Assembly (NCBI GenBank): GCA_037446165.1
Contig: JBBIJC010000004.1
Location: forward strand, 9,489 to 73,488
Length of the DNA: 64,000 nucleotides
Direction of reading: 5' to 3'
DNA from: Parasulfuritortus sp037446165
Lineage (GTDB): Bacteria; Pseudomonadota; Gammaproteobacteria; Burkholderiales; Thiobacillaceae
Each line of letters opens with the position of its first letter. Position 1 is the stretch's first letter. A model generated the notes under the pieces. That model was given only the letters and a program-made list of their open reading frames with translations, was not told where the DNA came from and made no database searches. The translations under genes and the position numbers were made by a program. Shown here piece after piece: positions 23,266 to 30,853 of the stretch.

Positions 23266-24407
23266 CGTTTCGTGTCCTGACGGTTTCCGATGTCTATTTT
23301 CCCCGGGTCAACGGTGTTTCCACTTCCATCGAAACCTTCCGTCAGGTACTGACTGACCATGACGTGACCATGCAGTTGGTGGTGCCGCGTTATGGCGAGG
23401 AGGCGGAACAGAAAGGCATCATCCGGGTCGGTGCGCGATCGATTCCACGTGATCCGGAGGACCGTCTTCTGGCCTGGAGCGAGACCCACAAAACGGTACT
23501 GGACCAGGCCCGGAACTGTGACTTGATCCATGTCCAGACCCCCTTCGTCGCCCACTATGCCGGGCACAAGGCAGCGCGGCGGCTGGACAAGCCAGTGATT
23601 GCCACTTATCACACCCTGTTCGAGGAATACCTGTTCCATTACGCGCCGTTTCTGCCCAGGGAGTGGCTCAGGGGCGCGGCCCGGCGTTTTTCCCGGACTC
23701 AATGCAATGACCTGGATGCCGTCATCGTGCCGTCGACCGCGATGCGCGACCGGCTGACCGAGTACGGCGTCACTGTGCCCATGCATGTGCTGCCGACCGG
23801 GATTCCGTTGTCGCGCTTCGCCGAGGGCGACCGTGCCCGGTTCCGGGAACTGCACGGCATCCCGGAGGCCCGGCCGGTGGTCCTGTTCGTCGGGCGGGTG
23901 GCACATGAAAAGAATATCGACTTCCTGATCGATGCCGTGGCCGAGGCCCGCCGGACGGTGCCGGAACTGCTGTTTCTGATCACTGGTGAGGGGCCGGCCG
24001 AGAAGGCCCTGCGGCGCAAGGCAGAGTCGCTGGGCATTGCTGATAACGTGCGCTTCCTGGGTTACATGGATCGCCAGCACGAACTGCCTGACTGCTATGC
24101 GGCGGCAGATGCCTTTGTTTTTGCCTCGCGGACCGAAACTCAGGGCCTGGTGTTGCTGGAAGCGATGGCGATGGGGCTGCCGGTGGTGGCGCTGGCGGCC
24201 ATGGGTACCAAGGATATTCTCGGCCCGGGTCGGGGCGCGATCGCGCCGGCTGACGATGTGGCCGAATTCGCCCAGGCCATCAGCCGCCTGATGCAGGATC
24301 CGGTGCTGAGGCAGCGGTTGTCGGTGGAGGCGCGGGACTATGCCCTGGAATGGGCCGACGACCGGATGGCCGCCCGGCTGGCGACGCTGTACCGCAGCCT
24401 CAGTTGA
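23262..24407 (+). CDS. GT4 glycosyltransferase, probably glycolipid synthase
   Basis: GT-B fold family 4 glycosyltransferase (381 residues). N-terminal VSDVYFPRVNGVSTSIETF and HVQTPFVAHY bind the acceptor side; VLFVGRVAHEKNIDFLIDAV near 208 and the EX7E-type donor site in ETQGLVLLEAMAMGLPVVA near 290 are clear. The GTG start overlaps the phosphoesterase stop by 4 bp, so the two are coupled. A PlcP-Agt pair in alphaproteobacteria makes diacylglycerol and then glycosylates it; this pair has the same logic. Donor sugar and acceptor are inferred only. Convergent, 8-bp overlap with the next glycosyltransferase. Confidence 0.85.
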   Translation: MTFRVLTVSDVYFPRVNGVSTSIETFRQVLTDHDVTMQLVVPRYGEEAEQKGIIRVGARSIPRDPEDRLLAWSETHKTVLDQARNCDLIHVQTPFVAHYAGHKAARRLDKPVIATYHTLFEEYLFHYAPFLPREWLRGAARRFSRTQCNDLDAVIVPSTAMRDRLTEYGVTVPMHVLPTGIPLSRFAEGDRARFRELHGIPEARPVVLFVGRVAHEKNIDFLIDAVAEARRTVPELLFLITGEGPAEKALRRKAESLGIADNVRFLGYMDRQHELPDCYAAADAFVFASRTETQGLVLLEAMAMGLPVVALAAMGTKDILGPGRGAIAPADDVAEFAQAISRLMQDPVLRQRLSVEARDYALEWADDRMAARLATLYRSLS

Positions 24408-25626
24408 AGCCCAGCTTGCGGATCGAGGCTTCCTGCGCCGCCTCGCGCTCGCTGACCACGCGCTGATAAAACCCCTCCAGACGCTGAAAGATTTCATCCC
24501 AGGAAATGCTCAATGCCGTTTCCCGCGCCTGCTGGCCGATGCGGACGAGGGCCTCGGGATGCGCGGCCAGCCATTCTGCCTCGCGGATGAAATCGGCTTC
24601 GCGCTCGAACCCGACCTTCAGACCGTTGTCGCCATGGCGGATGAACTCTGCCGCAGCGGCATAATCGTAGCCCAGCACCGGCAGGCCGCTGGCCATGGCC
24701 TCGATCAGGACATTGCCGAAGGTTTCGGTGGTGCTGGGAAACAGGAAGGTGTCGGCCGAGGCGTAATGCTGCGCCAGATCTTCGCCGCTGCGCGGACCGC
24801 AAAACACGAAACGCGGATAGGTCGAGCGCAGCTGTGCCAGTTCCGGCCCGTCGCCAACCAGGACCAGCCGGGCATCGGGGCGGATACGCTCGATGGCTTC
24901 GAAGGCCCGAACCAGCAGGCCCAGATTTTTCTCCGGCGCGATGCGGCCGACATAGACCGCGGCGAAACCGGTTTCGGCTACGCCCCATTGTTTGCGCATG
25001 TCCTGGCTGCGCCGGGTCGGGTTGAATAACTGGTTGTTGACGCCGCGAGCCAGCACTTCGACGTTACGGTAACCTGCCAGCGCCAGTTCATCGCGCAGCT
25101 TGAGGGTGGGCACCAGGGTCAGCCGGGCCTGGTTATGAAACTTGCGCAGGTAGGCATAGATCGGCTTCTTCAGCCAGCTGAAACCATAGTGACTGCTGTA
25201 ACTGTGAAAATTGGTATGAAATCCGGCCAGCACCGGGATGCGCAGCTTGGTGGCGGCGGCCAGTGCGGACCAGCCCAGCGGGCCTTCGGTAGCAATGTGA
25301 ACCACGTCCGGGCGACGCAGGGTCCATAACTTGGATAGCAGTCGCTTGGCTGGCAGGCCGATGTTGAGCCCGGAGTAATTGGGGATCGGGATGCCCGGTC
25401 GAAGTATCTGTTCGAGATTGGCCACATCTTCCGGCAGCGGTTCGTTGCCCTGGCGGGGCCGGATCAGCTGGACCTGATGATCACGGGTTTGCAGGGCGGC
25501 GACGATCTGGCCGATGGTCATGGCCACGCCGTTGATTTCCGGGGGATAGGTTTCCGTGACCAGAGCCACCCGCAAGCGGCGGCGGTTGACAGGGAGTTGT
25601 TCCAGCAGGAGGTCGGCAGCATGCAT
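24400..25626 (-). CDS. GT4 glycosyltransferase
   Basis: Second GT-B family 4 glycosyltransferase (about 408 residues), resembling SqdX/PimB-type lipid glycosyltransferases: RVALVTETYPPEINGVAMTIGQ at the start, HIATEGPLGWSAL, FHTNFHSYSSHYG, VYVGRIAPEKNLGLLVRAFE near 225 and STTETFGNVLIEAMASGLPVLGY near 310. The start is uncertain: ATG 25626 or TTG 25575 (the latter begins directly at the conserved MRVALVTETYPP-like segment); the open frame reaches 25668. A Pho-box-like repeat lies 24 bp upstream of ATG 25626. It may extend or diversify the glycolipids made by the neighbouring gene. Confidence 0.85.
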   Translation of the reverse strand: MHAADLLLEQLPVNRRRLRVALVTETYPPEINGVAMTIGQIVAALQTRDHQVQLIRPRQGNEPLPEDVANLEQILRPGIPIPNYSGLNIGLPAKRLLSKLWTLRRPDVVHIATEGPLGWSALAAATKLRIPVLAGFHTNFHSYSSHYGFSWLKKPIYAYLRKFHNQARLTLVPTLKLRDELALAGYRNVEVLARGVNNQLFNPTRRSQDMRKQWGVAETGFAAVYVGRIAPEKNLGLLVRAFEAIERIRPDARLVLVGDGPELAQLRSTYPRFVFCGPRSGEDLAQHYASADTFLFPSTTETFGNVLIEAMASGLPVLGYDYAAAAEFIRHGDNGLKVGFEREADFIREAEWLAAHPEALVRIGQQARETALSISWDEIFQRLEGFYQRVVSEREAAQEASIRKLGFN

Positions 25627-25650
25627 GGAACGACACGATGCCGCTGTAAC

Positions 25651-25668
25651 GTGACAAACGCATGACAT
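25651..25668 (-). promoter_or_regulatory. Pho-box-like repeat upstream of the second glycosyltransferase
   Basis: Minus strand ATGTCAT-GCGT-TTGTCAC matches CTGTCAY at 6/7 and 6/7 with an 11-bp period. It ends 24 bp before ATG 25626, almost the same spacing as at the PlcP-like gene. The spacer is not AT-rich, unlike the E. coli consensus. Confidence 0.5.
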
Positions 25669-25749
25669 GCGGGTTTTTGAATCGATGTCCGGACAGGTAT
25701 GTTGCGCCAGTTCTACGCGGGTTGCCCCTGGTCTTGAATGGGTGAATTT

Positions 25750-25774
25750 ATTACAAAATTAATAATTTCGTAAT
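25750..25774. promoter_or_regulatory. AT-rich palindrome in the pstS promoter region
   Basis: ATTACAAAATT and AATTTCGTAAT arms (one mismatch) flank AAT. The palindrome overlaps a possible promoter TTACAA-N17-TATACC (25751-25779) about 70 bp upstream of pstS. No convincing Pho box was found in the same interval. Confidence 0.4.
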
Positions 25775-25847
25775 ATACCGCCTCTAGGATGATCGACTGT
25801 CGCAACTGCTGCGTCATATCCCGTTTCTATCTATGAGGATTTCAAAT

Positions 25848-26864
25848 ATGTTTGCTTCCAAACGCGCTTTCTTCAAGCTGGCTGGCGTGGCCGCCGCCAT
25901 GGCCGTCAGTGCCGCCGCTTTCGCTACCGACATCACCGGGGCCGGCTCATCCTTCGCGCTTCCCTCCTACACCAAGTGGGCCGAAGCCTACAAGACGATC
26001 GGCAACGTCAACGTCAACTATCAGGGCATTGGCTCTGGCGGTGGCATCAAGCAGATCAAGGCCAAGACCGTCGACTTCGCCGGTACCGATGCGCCTCTGA
26101 CTGAAGCCGACCTTGATGCATCGCATCTGGTCCAGTTCCCCAGCGAAATGGGTGGCGCCACCATCGTGGTGAACATTCCCGGCGTCAAGTCCGACCAACT
26201 GAAGCTGGACGGCGCGACCACCGCTGACATCTTCCGCGGTGCCATCACCAAGTGGAACGACCCGGCTATCGCCAAGCTGAACAAGGGCGTCAAGCTGCCT
26301 GACCTGGCCATCACCGTTTGCTACCGTTCCGATGCGTCCGGCACCACCTTCATGACCTCGAACTATCTGGCCAAGCAATCCGAAGCCTTCAAGAAGGATG
26401 TCGGCGCCGGCACCTCCGTCAATTGGCCCGCCAACGGCGTGGGTGGCAAGGGCAACCCTGGCGTGGCTGCCAACGTGCAGAAAATCGCTGGTGCCATCGG
26501 TTATGCCGACTATCCGGATGCCAAGAAATCCGGCCTGACCTTCGTTTCCCTGAAGAACAAGGACGGCCATTTCATTGCCCCGACCCAGAAGGCCATGGCC
26601 GCCGCCGCGACCCATGCCGATTTCAAGACCAAGACCATGGCCCCCGATCTGCTGGACATGCCCGGCAAGGATTCCTGGCCCATCGTCAGCGCGACCTATG
26701 TGCTGAGCTATGAGCAGGGCGATCCCGCCAAGCAGAAGGCCGTCAAGGATTTCTTCACCTGGTCCCTGAACCATGGCCAGAAGCTGGCCGAGGATCTGGG
26801 CTATGTTGCTCTGCCCGCTTCGGTTGTGAAGCTGGTTGAAGTCCGCATGGCTGAAATGAAGTAA
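25848..26864 (+). CDS. pstS: Phosphate ABC transporter substrate-binding protein PstS
   Basis: Periplasmic phosphate-binding protein delivering phosphate to PstCAB. The 338 residues start with a signal peptide (MFASKRAFFKLAGVAAAMAVSAAAFA, cleavage near 26) followed by ITGAGSSFALPSYTKW and DFAGTDAPL, SDASGTTFM phosphate-contact loops. ATG 25848 is preferred over ATG 25833 because GAGG lies nine bases upstream and the signal peptide then starts normally. Two hairpins separate it from pstC. Confidence 0.96.
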   Translation: MFASKRAFFKLAGVAAAMAVSAAAFATDITGAGSSFALPSYTKWAEAYKTIGNVNVNYQGIGSGGGIKQIKAKTVDFAGTDAPLTEADLDASHLVQFPSEMGGATIVVNIPGVKSDQLKLDGATTADIFRGAITKWNDPAIAKLNKGVKLPDLAITVCYRSDASGTTFMTSNYLAKQSEAFKKDVGAGTSVNWPANGVGGKGNPGVAANVQKIAGAIGYADYPDAKKSGLTFVSLKNKDGHFIAPTQKAMAAAATHADFKTKTMAPDLLDMPGKDSWPIVSATYVLSYEQGDPAKQKAVKDFFTWSLNHGQKLAEDLGYVALPASVVKLVEVRMAEMK

Positions 26865-26881
26865 TTCGGTAGTCGTATTGC

Positions 26882-26912
26882 AATCCGGGAGTGCCTGGCA
26901 TTCCCGGATTTT
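26882..26912 (+). terminator. Hairpin with short T-run after pstS
   Basis: AATCCGGGA (26882-26890) and TCCCGGATT (26902-26910) form a perfect 9-bp stem followed by only four T. Likely a leaky terminator or mRNA-stabilising end, giving more PstS than PstCAB. Confidence 0.6.
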
Positions 26913-26954
26913 CTACGGTAGTAGTCTGCCAACTTGCAGACTGCTACCGTAGAA
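26911..26954 (+). repeat. Long stem-loop between pstS and pstC
   Basis: Two 19-base arms (26911-26929 and 26936-26954) pair with a single wobble around a CAACTT loop. It directly follows the first hairpin and ends 30 bp before pstC ATG 26984. Such long intercistronic stems usually set differential mRNA stability. Confidence 0.75.
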
Positions 26955-26983
26955 CCCGAAACAAGGATATGGACGATATCAAA

Positions 26984-27964
26984 ATGAGTGACGTATCGAC
27001 TCACACCCAGGCTCCGGATGAGCAGGCCAAACGGGTCCGGATGTTCAAGCTGCAAGATCTGGCTTTCCATCAGGTTACGATGCTGTTTGCCATGATCGTG
27101 CTGGCGGTGTTGGTCGGTATCCTGGTATCGCTGGGTCATCAGGCTACCCCGGCGTTCAAGGAGTTCGGCTGGGGTTTCATCTGGGGTAATGTCTGGAGCG
27201 TTCCGGACGAGAAGTTCGGCGCCCGGATTGCCATCTACGGGACATTGGTGACCTCGTTCATCGCCCTGCTGTTCGCGGTGCCGATCAGCTTCGGCATCGC
27301 CCTGTTTCTGACCGAGACCTGCCCGGCCTGGCTGCGTCGGCCGCTGGGTACGGCAATCGAATTGCTGGCCGGCGTGCCGTCGATCGTGTTCGGTATCTGG
27401 GGCCTGTTTATCTTCGCACCGCTGTTTTCAGAACACATACAGCCCTTTCTCCAGAATACGCTGGGCAAGATTCCAGTCATTGGCGGTCTGTTTTCCGGGC
27501 CACCCATCGGTATCGGCATCCTGACTGCCAGTATCGTATTGGCCCTGATGGTGATCCCGTTCATCGCCTCGGTGATGCGCGACGTGTTCGAGACCGTTCC
27601 GCCGGTGCTGAAAGAGTCGGCCTACGGCATCGGTTGTACGACCTGGGAAGTAGTCACCAACATCGTCTTACCCTACACCCGGGTCGGCGTGATCGGCGGC
27701 ATCATGCTTGGACTGGGGCGTGCCTTGGGCGAGACCATGGCGGTCACCTTCGTGATCGGCAACTCCAACCGGATGCCGGGCAGCCTGTTCGCGCCTGGCA
27801 GTTCGATTGCATCGACCCTGGCCAATGAATTCGGCGAGGCCGAGCCCGGGCTGCATATCTCGTCCTTGTTCGCGCTTGGTCTGCTGCTGTTCGTCATCAC
27901 CTTCTTCGTGCTGGCTCTGTCACGCTGGTTGATCCACAGCGGCACCAAGAAACAAGGCAAGTAG
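26984..27964 (+). CDS. pstC: Phosphate ABC transporter permease PstC
   Basis: Inner-membrane permease of the high-affinity phosphate importer, pairing with PstA. The 326 residues (from ATG 26984) have six helices; the EAA loop with DVFETVPPVLKESAYGIGCTTWEVVTNIVLP near 205-235 docks with PstB. ATG 26969 is an alternative start 15 bases upstream but lies only one base after AAGGA; the frame is open further still. A polar N-terminal extension precedes the first helix. The operon continues into pstA with 11 bases between. Confidence 0.94.
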   Translation: MSDVSTHTQAPDEQAKRVRMFKLQDLAFHQVTMLFAMIVLAVLVGILVSLGHQATPAFKEFGWGFIWGNVWSVPDEKFGARIAIYGTLVTSFIALLFAVPISFGIALFLTETCPAWLRRPLGTAIELLAGVPSIVFGIWGLFIFAPLFSEHIQPFLQNTLGKIPVIGGLFSGPPIGIGILTASIVLALMVIPFIASVMRDVFETVPPVLKESAYGIGCTTWEVVTNIVLPYTRVGVIGGIMLGLGRALGETMAVTFVIGNSNRMPGSLFAPGSSIASTLANEFGEAEPGLHISSLFALGLLLFVITFFVLALSRWLIHSGTKKQGK

Positions 27965-27975
27965 GAGTCTCTGGA

Positions 27976-28821
27976 ATGGATTTATATACCCGTCGCACCT
28001 GGATGAATCGCATCGGTATTAGTTTGTCCTTGCTGGCCATGGCCCTTGGTTTGGTAGCCTTGCTCTGGATTCTCTGGACGCTTTTTTCCAAGGGCATTTC
28101 AGCACTCGACTGGGGCTTTTTTACTGAAGATGCGCCTGGTCCCGGCACCCCTGGCGGCGGCCTGCGCAATGCCATCGTCGGCAGCGGCCTGATCCTTCTG
28201 GTTACCACTTTCGTTTCGACCCCCTTCGGTATTCTGGCCGGAGTCTATCTGGCCGAATTTGGCGACAAATCCAAGTTCGCCGCGATCACCCGCTTCGTGA
28301 CCGACATCATGCTGTCGGCGCCCTCCATCGTCATCGGCTTGTTTGTCTACGCGCTGGTGGTCGTCAACTCTGGAGGGTTTTCAGGCTGGGCGGGCTCGAT
28401 CGCACTGTCGTTGATCGCCATCCCGGTTGTGGTCCGCACTACCGAGAACATGCTCAGGCTGGTGCCCACCAGTCTACGTGAAGCCGCGTTTGCCTTGGGT
28501 GCTCCCCACTGGCAGGTCTCGCTCAAGATCACCTTGCGTGCGGTCAAGGCGGGCGTGGTAACTGGTGTATTGCTGTCCATCGCGAGGGTTACGGGTGAAA
28601 CCGCGCCGCTGCTGTTCACGGCACTGAACAATCAGTTCTTCAGTACCAATATGGCCAAACCGATCGGTAACCTCCCGGTTTTGATCTTCCAGTTCGGTAT
28701 GAGTCCCTACGATCGATGGGTCAATCTTGCCTGGGGCGGCTCGCTGCTAATTGCGCTGTTCGTGCTGGCCGTAAACGTTGGGGCACGCATCATGTTCCGC
28801 CAGAAATCAACATCCCATTAA
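27976..28821 (+). CDS. pstA: Phosphate ABC transporter permease PstA
   Basis: Second permease subunit (281 residues, six helices). The EAA-type loop TENMLRLVPTSLREAAFALGAPHWQVSLKITL (about 155-187) and the TFVSTPFGILAGVYLAEF segment are diagnostic. GTAGGAG precedes the ATG. It lies between pstC and pstB in the expected order. Confidence 0.95.
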   Translation: MDLYTRRTWMNRIGISLSLLAMALGLVALLWILWTLFSKGISALDWGFFTEDAPGPGTPGGGLRNAIVGSGLILLVTTFVSTPFGILAGVYLAEFGDKSKFAAITRFVTDIMLSAPSIVIGLFVYALVVVNSGGFSGWAGSIALSLIAIPVVVRTTENMLRLVPTSLREAAFALGAPHWQVSLKITLRAVKAGVVTGVLLSIARVTGETAPLLFTALNNQFFSTNMAKPIGNLPVLIFQFGMSPYDRWVNLAWGGSLLIALFVLAVNVGARIMFRQKSTSH

Positions 28822-28844
28822 TTTCACCCTCCGGAGCACAGTTA

Positions 28845-29627
28845 ATGTCTCAACAATTCACCCTGCCCGGCGAGGAAATCGCCCTGGAAATCAGAAATCT
28901 GGATTTCTATTACGGAACCTTCAAGGGTTTGAAGGAAGTCAACCTGGACATCGCCAAGAACAAGGTGACCGCTTTCATCGGCCCGTCCGGCTGCGGCAAG
29001 TCGACCCTGCTGCGGACCTTCAACCGCATGTATGACCTGTACCCAGGTCAGCGCGCCGAAGGCCAGATCAACTTCCACGGCAAGAATCTGCTCGACAAGA
29101 AGCAGGACGTGAACATGATGCGGGCCAAGATCGGCATGGTGTTCCAGAAGCCGACTCCGTTTCCGATGACCATTTATGAAAACATCGCCTTCGGCGTTCG
29201 TCTGTACGAGAGACTCTCCAATTCGGAAATGAACGACCGGGTCGAATGGGCCTTGCGTAAGGCGGCACTTTGGGACGAGGTCAAGGATAAACTGGGTCAA
29301 AGTGGCCTGTCATTGTCCGGCGGCCAGCAACAGCGTCTGTGCATTGCCCGGGGCGTTGCGGTCAAGCCTGAAATCGTTCTGCTCGACGAGCCTACCTCAG
29401 CTCTGGACCCGATCTCTACCGCCAAGGTTGAAGAACTGGTCAATGAGCTCAAGTCCGAATACACGATTGCAATCGTGACCCATAACATGCAGCAGGCGGC
29501 GCGTATCTCCGACTACACGGCCTTCATGTATCTGGGGGAACTGATCGAATTCGGCAAGACCGATGAGCTATTCGTTAAGCCCAAGGTCAAGCAGACCGAG
29601 GACTACATCACAGGTCGATTCGGTTAA
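28845..29627 (+). CDS. pstB: Phosphate ABC transporter ATP-binding protein PstB
   Basis: ATPase of the phosphate importer (260 residues): Walker A GPSGCGKST near 45, Q-loop FQKPTPFPMTIYEN, signature LSGGQQQRLCIAR near 157, Walker B VLLDEPTSALDP and the switch His in IVTHNMQQA. ATG 28845 has CCGGAG nine bases upstream; the frame is open further into pstA but lacks a site. No phoU follows, which is unusual; the next gene is an unrelated 80-residue one. Confidence 0.97.
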   Translation: MSQQFTLPGEEIALEIRNLDFYYGTFKGLKEVNLDIAKNKVTAFIGPSGCGKSTLLRTFNRMYDLYPGQRAEGQINFHGKNLLDKKQDVNMMRAKIGMVFQKPTPFPMTIYENIAFGVRLYERLSNSEMNDRVEWALRKAALWDEVKDKLGQSGLSLSGGQQQRLCIARGVAVKPEIVLLDEPTSALDPISTAKVEELVNELKSEYTIAIVTHNMQQAARISDYTAFMYLGELIEFGKTDELFVKPKVKQTEDYITGRFG

Positions 29628-29643
29628 TAATAAGTTGTCGCGG

Positions 29644-29661
29644 TCGTCATAAAATTGTAAC
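29644..29661 (+). promoter_or_regulatory. Weak Pho-box-like repeat upstream of the 80-aa gene
   Basis: TCGTCAT-AAAA-TTGTAAC matches the Pho half-site at 5/7 and 5/7, with a consensus AAAA spacer and 11-bp period. It lies 17 bp after the pstB stop and 78 bp before the small gene. No good -10 follows at 10 bp, so the call is tentative. Confidence 0.3.
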
Positions 29662-29739
29662 CGTCTGTTGTTCCGTTTATGGGTATCATTCCTCCGCTTA
29701 TAGAGCGGTGGAGTTGCCGCATAACCACGGAAGAGCAAG

Positions 29740-29982
29740 ATGGCTAACGCAATCAAATGCATAGCGAAATATATAAAGCGCAATCCGGGCGACGATGACG
29801 TCACGGTGTTGCGCGATTTCTGCAGTGCTCTCGAACAGAAATCCTCGTTCGAAATGGAGCGCCTGTTCGGCATGAAGTCCAAACCATTTGAACTGGCCCT
29901 GGCCTTGCTGGATGAATGGAAGTTTGATCGGCACGTCGCCGAACGCCGGTTGCAGAAATACCTGGACCGGGACGAAGACTGA
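29740..29982 (+). CDS. Small protein of unknown function (80 aa)
   Basis: I do not recognise this protein. It is 80 residues, highly charged, mostly helical by composition, with no signal peptide, membrane segment or cysteine pair (one Cys at residue 7 and one near 28). The C-terminus WKFDRHVAERRLQKYLDRDED is amphipathic. GGAAGAG lies a few bases before the ATG, and codon use matches the neighbours, so it is likely real. It sits alone between pstB and tpiA, where phoU is often found; its sequence is not PhoU-like. A weak Pho-box-like site precedes it. Confidence 0.65.
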   Translation: MANAIKCIAKYIKRNPGDDDVTVLRDFCSALEQKSSFEMERLFGMKSKPFELALALLDEWKFDRHVAERRLQKYLDRDED

Positions 29983-30099
29983 TCCGCATCATTTTGCCGG
30001 AGATCTTTCGGCATCAAACACCGATAAGCCATAGCCCGTAGGATTGACCATACCGGGCTAAACAGCTAACATCGCCGCCTTTCTTGATAGGGAAAACTC

Positions 30100-30846
30100 A
30101 TGCGACGCACACTTGTTGCCGGCAATTGGAAAATGCACGGCACCTTGGCCGAGAACGAGGCTCTAATGACGGCTATCCTGGCCGGTATGGTCGACGCCAA
30201 GGCTCAAGTGGCAGTATGTGTTCCATATCCATACCTTGCTCAGGCGCAGTCCAAACTGACCGGCACTACCGTTGCCTGGGGGGCGCAAAACCTCAGTCAG
30301 TATGGTAAGGGCGCATACACCGGTGAAGTGTCCGCCACCATGCTCAATGATTTCGGCTGCAAGTACGTTATCGTTGGTCACTCAGAGCGGCGCGCCCTGT
30401 ATGGCGAGTCGGATGAACTGGTTGCCGAGAAATATGCTGTCGCCCAAGCGGCGGGCCTGATCCCCATCCTGTGCGTGGGCGAGACTTTGGCTGAGCGTGA
30501 GGCCAATGTCACAGAGCAAGTCGTTGGTCGTCAGATCGATGCCGTGTTGAGCAAGTACGGGGTTGCGTCGCTGGCCAAGGCGGTGATCGCGTATGAGCCG
30601 GTCTGGGCCATTGGAACCGGTGTGACTGCCTCTCCTGAACAGGCGCAGGCTGTCCATGCCTACATCCGGACCAAGATTCGCAGTCTGGACGCGGCTGTGG
30701 CGGATAATTTGATCATTCAATACGGTGGTAGCGTCAAGGCAGCCAATGCAGCTGTCTTGTTCTCCCAGCCGGATATCGACGGTGGCTTGATCGGCGGCGC
30801 TGCGCTCAACGCCGAAGAGTTTCTGGCCATCTGCAAGGCAGGTTGA
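30100..30846 (+). CDS. tpiA: Triosephosphate isomerase
   Basis: Interconverts dihydroxyacetone phosphate and glyceraldehyde-3-phosphate in glycolysis and the Calvin cycle. The 248-residue barrel shows GNWKMHG with the catalytic Lys (residue 11), IVGHSERR with the catalytic His near 94, YEPVWAIGTG with the catalytic Glu near 166 and IQYGGSVK near 207. secG begins 7 bases after its stop; this pairing is standard in proteobacteria. Confidence 0.98.
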   Translation: MRRTLVAGNWKMHGTLAENEALMTAILAGMVDAKAQVAVCVPYPYLAQAQSKLTGTTVAWGAQNLSQYGKGAYTGEVSATMLNDFGCKYVIVGHSERRALYGESDELVAEKYAVAQAAGLIPILCVGETLAEREANVTEQVVGRQIDAVLSKYGVASLAKAVIAYEPVWAIGTGVTASPEQAQAVHAYIRTKIRSLDAAVADNLIIQYGGSVKAANAAVLFSQPDIDGGLIGGAALNAEEFLAICKAG

Positions 30847-30853
30847 GGACGAT

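Noticed and set aside
25797..25817. Pho box candidate just upstream of pstS (CTGTCGC...GCGTCAT)
   Set aside because: The two half-site-like pieces are not 11 bp apart and the second half is poor at the correct phase.
30021..30028. ACCGATAA resembling a sigma-28 -10 before tpiA
   Set aside because: No TAAA at 15 bases upstream and first base differs; chance similarity.
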